Assembly: GCA_937958315.1 (NCBI GenBank) | Contig: CALFGH010000276.1 | Location: 1-9,168, forward strand | Length of the DNA stretch: 9,168 bases | Reading direction: 5' to 3' | Source: an uncultured Collinsella sp. | Lineage (GTDB): Bacteria; Actinomycetota; Coriobacteriia; Coriobacteriales; Coriobacteriaceae | Made by a program: the position numbers and the translations under genes | Notes under the pieces: model-generated | The model's input: only the letters and a program-made list of their open reading frames with translations | Told to the model about the DNA's origin: nothing | The model's database searches: none | Part shown: positions 6,775 through 9,168 of the stretch, piece by piece | How positions within the stretch are numbered: position 1 is the first letter of the stretch | How the letters are laid out: each line of letters starts with the position of its first letter

Positions 6775-6803
6775 TAGTCATTGGGGACATTCTTAAATGA
6801 CTA
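6775..6803. repeat. Inverted repeat overlapping a stop codon
   Basis: TAGTCATT (6775-6782) and AATGACTA (6796-6803) form a perfect 8-bp inverted repeat around a 13-nt loop containing GGGGACATTC. The TAG stop of the deacetylase-like gene lies in the right arm. The stem is AT-rich and has no T-tract, so it is a poor intrinsic terminator. It might be the edge of a dispersed element. Confidence 0.5.
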
Positions 6804-8207
6804 GTCTGTGGTGTCATCATCTTCGGCGAGCTGGGGAAACACGGCGTTTTTGGGCATGGTGGCCTTCGTCAGCGAGGTGAGCTTTTTGCTCAGCGATGCG
6901 TCCGTCTTGACCAGATCGCTCAACGTCACGATTTTGTAGCCGTCGGCAATAAGCCCGTCGATAATCTGCGGCAGCGCCTCGAGCGTCTGCTCGGCGCACT
7001 TATCGTTATCGGTCAGCAGCACAATGTTGCCTGGCGTCACCGAATCGAGCACCGTCGAGACCTGCTCGTCGGCACCGTTGAGCAGCCAGTCGCCCGAATC
7101 GATATTCCATGAGACCACGGCAGACACCAAGTCCATCGCATCAATCCAGTTTTGCTCGTCAAAGGCTGCGTAGGGAGCGCGCAAAAGCATCGTCTTCACG
7201 CCGGTCGCGGACTTGATCGCCTCGGTGCCCTTCGAAACCTGCTCGCGCACCGCATCGCGGTCCTTGCCCTTGAGCGATTCGTCGCGGTAACTGTTGGAGC
7301 CGACCTCGCAGCCGGCATCGACAATCGCCTTGGCCGTGGCGGGCGAGGCCTCGGCCGCATCGCCCGAAAGGAAGAACGTCGCGGTGACGCCTTTTTTCTT
7401 GAGCACCTGCAAAATCTGTTTGGTGGCACCGCTCGGGCCCTCGTCAAACGTCAGCGCCACGTACTTTTCGTTGCCCTTGGGCGCCACGCTCACGCACTCG
7501 ACCACGCAATCGGTGGCAGGCACGACCTCGCCGCGGTCCTGCGTCTTACCCGATTGCTCGCCGACCCACACCTCAGAGCGACCCTGGATACCCCACGTCT
7601 TAACGTACTCGATGGCACCCGTGCCCTCGACCTTGAGCTTGGGCTCGATAACCGTCGCCTGGACCTCGTGCTTCTCGTACGTGTCGCGGCCGTCCTTGAC
7701 CGTCACCTTCTCGCCGCCCGTAAGCTCGCGGCTTTTCCACTTGCCCTGTTTTATGCGCTTGCCGTCCACCTTTACCGACAGCTTTTCGCCGCCATGGCGG
7801 GTCAGCACGCTGTCGTCAACGGCCAGCAGGTCCCCAGCGTCGTAGGTATCGGTCAGCTCCTGGTCGTCGATGAGATTTTGCAGCGTAGAGCCGACGCGCA
7901 CCGCAGTCTCCTGACCGTTGAGGACGACATCCACGCTGCGGTTGACGTAACCCACGACGGCAGCGATAAACAACACGAGTGCGCAACCCACGGCGATGAG
8001 CGCATAAGGCAGGCGAGACGGACGACGGGGTGTGCGGCCGTTGCCGATGCGAGCGCTGCGGTCGCTAAAGCCGCGGCTATGGTTGAGATACATCGCGCCG
8101 GGCTTACGGTGACGCTTGCGCTGACCGCTGGGCAACTGCCCCAGATCGCGGCGCGCCGTCGGACGCGCTCCCGAGCGCCCGTGTGAATATGATCCGTTTT
8201 GGCGCAT
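6801..8207 (-). CDS. Membrane-anchored NodB (polysaccharide deacetylase-like) protein, probably inactive
   Basis: 468 aa: a basic cytoplasmic tail (1-66), one membrane anchor (67-87), an external beta-rich region (about 91-195) resembling a DUF348/ubiquitin-like module (VDVVLNGQETAVRVGSTLQ), then a NodB domain (about 245-435) and a Thr/Asp-rich tail. NodB enzymes remove N-acetyl groups from peptidoglycan or chitin using a metal held by Asp-His-His. The fold motifs are recognisable but altered. Motif 1 is TFDEGP (D255, E256 in place of the metal Asp). Motif 2 is EVGSNSYRD, with Asn305 and Asp309 replacing both His. Motif 3 RAPY (343-346) is kept. Motif 4 is WNIDSGDW (367-374). Motif 5 is LLTD, with Thr399 in place of His. 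Deacetylation is therefore doubtful; a glycan-binding or regulatory pseudoenzyme is more likely. The ATG at 8207 follows GGGGGAGGG; the ATG at codon 39 has no SD. It may be co-transcribed with the PRC-barrel gene 72 nt upstream. Confidence 0.85.
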   Translation of the reverse strand: MRQNGSYSHGRSGARPTARRDLGQLPSGQRKRHRKPGAMYLNHSRGFSDRSARIGNGRTPRRPSRLPYALIAVGCALVLFIAAVVGYVNRSVDVVLNGQETAVRVGSTLQNLIDDQELTDTYDAGDLLAVDDSVLTRHGGEKLSVKVDGKRIKQGKWKSRELTGGEKVTVKDGRDTYEKHEVQATVIEPKLKVEGTGAIEYVKTWGIQGRSEVWVGEQSGKTQDRGEVVPATDCVVECVSVAPKGNEKYVALTFDEGPSGATKQILQVLKKKGVTATFFLSGDAAEASPATAKAIVDAGCEVGSNSYRDESLKGKDRDAVREQVSKGTEAIKSATGVKTMLLRAPYAAFDEQNWIDAMDLVSAVVSWNIDSGDWLLNGADEQVSTVLDSVTPGNIVLLTDNDKCAEQTLEALPQIIDGLIADGYKIVTLSDLVKTDASLSKKLTSLTKATMPKNAVFPQLAEDDDTTD

Positions 8208-8228
8208 GTGCCCTCCCCCATAAACGCA

Positions 8229-8258
8229 GCAAGCCGGAGCAACAGGTCTCCGGCTTGC
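8229..8258 (-). terminator. Strong hairpin between PRC-barrel and deacetylase-like genes
   Basis: A perfect 11-bp inverted repeat (GCAAGCCGGAG at 8229-8239 and CTCCGGCTTGC at 8248-8258, 8-nt loop) starts 21 nt after the PRC-barrel stop codon and ends about 20 nt before the next start. On the minus strand only three T residues follow within the next few bases (GCGTTTA), so it may be a leaky terminator or an mRNA-stabilising hairpin that sets different levels for the two genes. The deacetylase SD (8211-8219) is outside the stem. Confidence 0.6.
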
Positions 8259-8279
8259 CTCCCATCATTTGGTACGTCG

Positions 8280-9035
8280 CTATTTGCTGGCTTTCGACGA
8301 GCCCCCGCTCGCCTTTTGGTATTCGTCCTTAAAGGCCTTGAACATACCGCGCGTCTTGCCGAGCTGCTTGCCCAGTGCACGGCTGCCCTTGTCCACGGCG
8401 ACCGATCCCTTGTCATCGAGCACCTTAGCGCCCTTCTTGACCTTATCGCCCACCACGACGCTTGCCTCGGCAGCCTTTGCGGCAGCGCCGCCCGAATACC
8501 CGAGCGACTTGACCTCGTCCGAAACGATCATTGCGCCGTCCGCATAGCCGCGCAGCATCGTCGGCGGCATCTGCGTGTCGCCCACCAGCACACTCGAGGC
8601 AGTGCCGGCGGTCACGTAGAACATCTGCACGATGCCCGAACGCGGCTTGAACTCCACATCCGAGCAATAGCCGACGGCATCGCCCGACTCCGTGCGCACG
8701 TCCATGCCAACCCAGATAATGCAATCATCCAGGTTGATGTCGAGACGCTTGGCCGCAGCGGCATCGTAGGTGCCCTTGACGTCGTCAACCGCGATGGCGC
8801 CCTCGTAGACGCCAATGGCATCGAGCGCCACGAATCGGTCGGGGCGCTCGATCATGCCCGCGATATCGGACTGGCGAACCATAAAGCCCACCACGCGCGT
8901 GCCGCCCGGGGTAAAGACCGGAAAGTGAATCTTGCCGAGCTTTTTAGGGCTGCGCGGCGTGCCATCTTTTTTAGTGCGCTTATCCTCGGCAGGCTTGCGA
9001 TAGATCTTGGCGCCGACAAAATCCCCGGCGCGCAT
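8280..9035 (-). CDS. PRC-barrel domain protein with basic C-terminal tail
   Basis: A 251-aa protein with no signal peptide or membrane helix, so probably cytoplasmic. Two PRC-barrel-like units can be seen: about 32-90 (LGKIHFPVFTPGGTRVVGFMV, then FVALDAIGVYEG) and about 107-175 (IIWVGMDVRTESGDAVGYCSDVEF, then MFYVTAG). Both carry the strand-Gly-x-V-x-D pattern of this fold. PRC-barrels occur in RimM, in photosynthetic reaction centre H subunits and in many small actinobacterial proteins of unknown role, generally as binding modules. The tail (185-251) is Ala/Lys/Gly-rich, amphipathic and basic, and might bind nucleic acid or membrane; that is a guess. The ATG start overlaps the stop of the upstream gene (TAATG), so the two are translationally coupled. 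Biochemical function unknown. Confidence 0.8.
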   Translation of the reverse strand: MRAGDFVGAKIYRKPAEDKRTKKDGTPRSPKKLGKIHFPVFTPGGTRVVGFMVRQSDIAGMIERPDRFVALDAIGVYEGAIAVDDVKGTYDAAAAKRLDINLDDCIIWVGMDVRTESGDAVGYCSDVEFKPRSGIVQMFYVTAGTASSVLVGDTQMPPTMLRGYADGAMIVSDEVKSLGYSGGAAAKAAEASVVVGDKVKKGAKVLDDKGSVAVDKGSRALGKQLGKTRGMFKAFKDEYQKASGGSSKASK

Positions 9036-9168
9036 TATGCCTCGGTCGAAGGCTCCGCGGCCTCGGCGTCGGCCTCGACGGCGTTTTCGACCACGACATC
9101 GGCGGCGGGCGTCACGTTGCCGCCCGAGATGGCGTCGTTGAGCTGCTCGCGCAGCTGATCCATACGCT
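9035..9168 (-). CDS. 3' end of an unidentified gene
   Basis: The last 43 codons of a leftward gene ending in TAA at 9037-9035, sharing one base with the ATG of the PRC-barrel gene (TAATG). The visible part starts RMDQLREQLNDAISGG, a likely helix, and then becomes a low-complexity Ala/Glu/Asp/Val tail ending EPSTEA. An ATG sits at the second visible codon but has no ribosome site in the few bases before it, so I treat the gene as truncated by the window edge. The family cannot be identified from this fragment. The tight coupling suggests a shared transcript with the PRC-barrel gene. Confidence 0.65.
   Translation of the reverse strand, partial: RMDQLREQLNDAISGGNVTPAADVVVENAVEADAEAAEPSTEA

Noticed and set aside
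4741..6777. 678-codon open frame on the plus strand opposite the MgtE_N/CBS gene
   Set aside because: It is antisense to a clear multi-domain gene, rich in His, Arg, Gln and Gly with no recognisable domain; a product of GC-rich codon bias.
1..9168. CRISPR arrays, tRNA/rRNA genes, transposase genes, phage genes
   Set aside because: No regularly spaced repeats, cloverleaf-like sequences or transposase/integrase motifs were seen on either strand.

Overview
The window is high-GC bacterial DNA with dense, mostly leftward genes. The best guess at the source is a coriobacterium (Actinomycetota; Collinsella or a relative). This is inferred from codon and GC character, from the Nramp-related magnesium transporter type also known from Eggerthella lenta, and from the PRC-barrel/MgtE_N/CBS protein architecture. 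No rRNA, tRNA or other phylogenetic marker is present, so this is not proven.

Layout, left to right: (1) 1-725, minus: ribokinase (rbsK), start present, C-terminus beyond the window edge. (2) 726-911: divergent intergenic region. (3) 912-3128, plus: a large OatA-type O-acyltransferase with an AT3 membrane domain and an external SGNH domain. (4) 3129-3364: convergent gap ending in a strong intrinsic terminator for the leftward operon. (5) 3365-4627 and 4636-6480, minus: two genes 8 nt apart. The upstream gene encodes a PRC-barrel + MgtE_N + CBS + five-helix membrane protein. The downstream gene encodes an Nramp-family transporter with NRMT (magnesium-type) binding-site substitutions. (6) 6481-6800: a long leader with mutually exclusive helices and a possible anti-Shine-Dalgarno pairing. 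(7) 6801-8207, minus: a membrane-anchored NodB/polysaccharide-deacetylase-like protein whose metal ligands are substituted. (8) 8280-9035, minus: a cytoplasmic PRC-barrel protein, translationally coupled by a TAATG overlap to (9) the 3' end of an unidentified gene at 9035-9168.

Two themes stand out. The first is a probable Mg2+ homeostasis operon, in which a cytoplasmic Mg2+-sensing module (MgtE_N/CBS) is made just ahead of an NRMT-like uptake protein, behind a structured leader that could be a cation-responsive switch. The second is cell-envelope modification: an O-acetyltransferase likely to act on peptidoglycan or another surface glycan, and a deacetylase-fold protein that looks catalytically dead and may act as a binding or structural pseudoenzyme. 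Functional statements rest on motifs read by eye. No database search was run.
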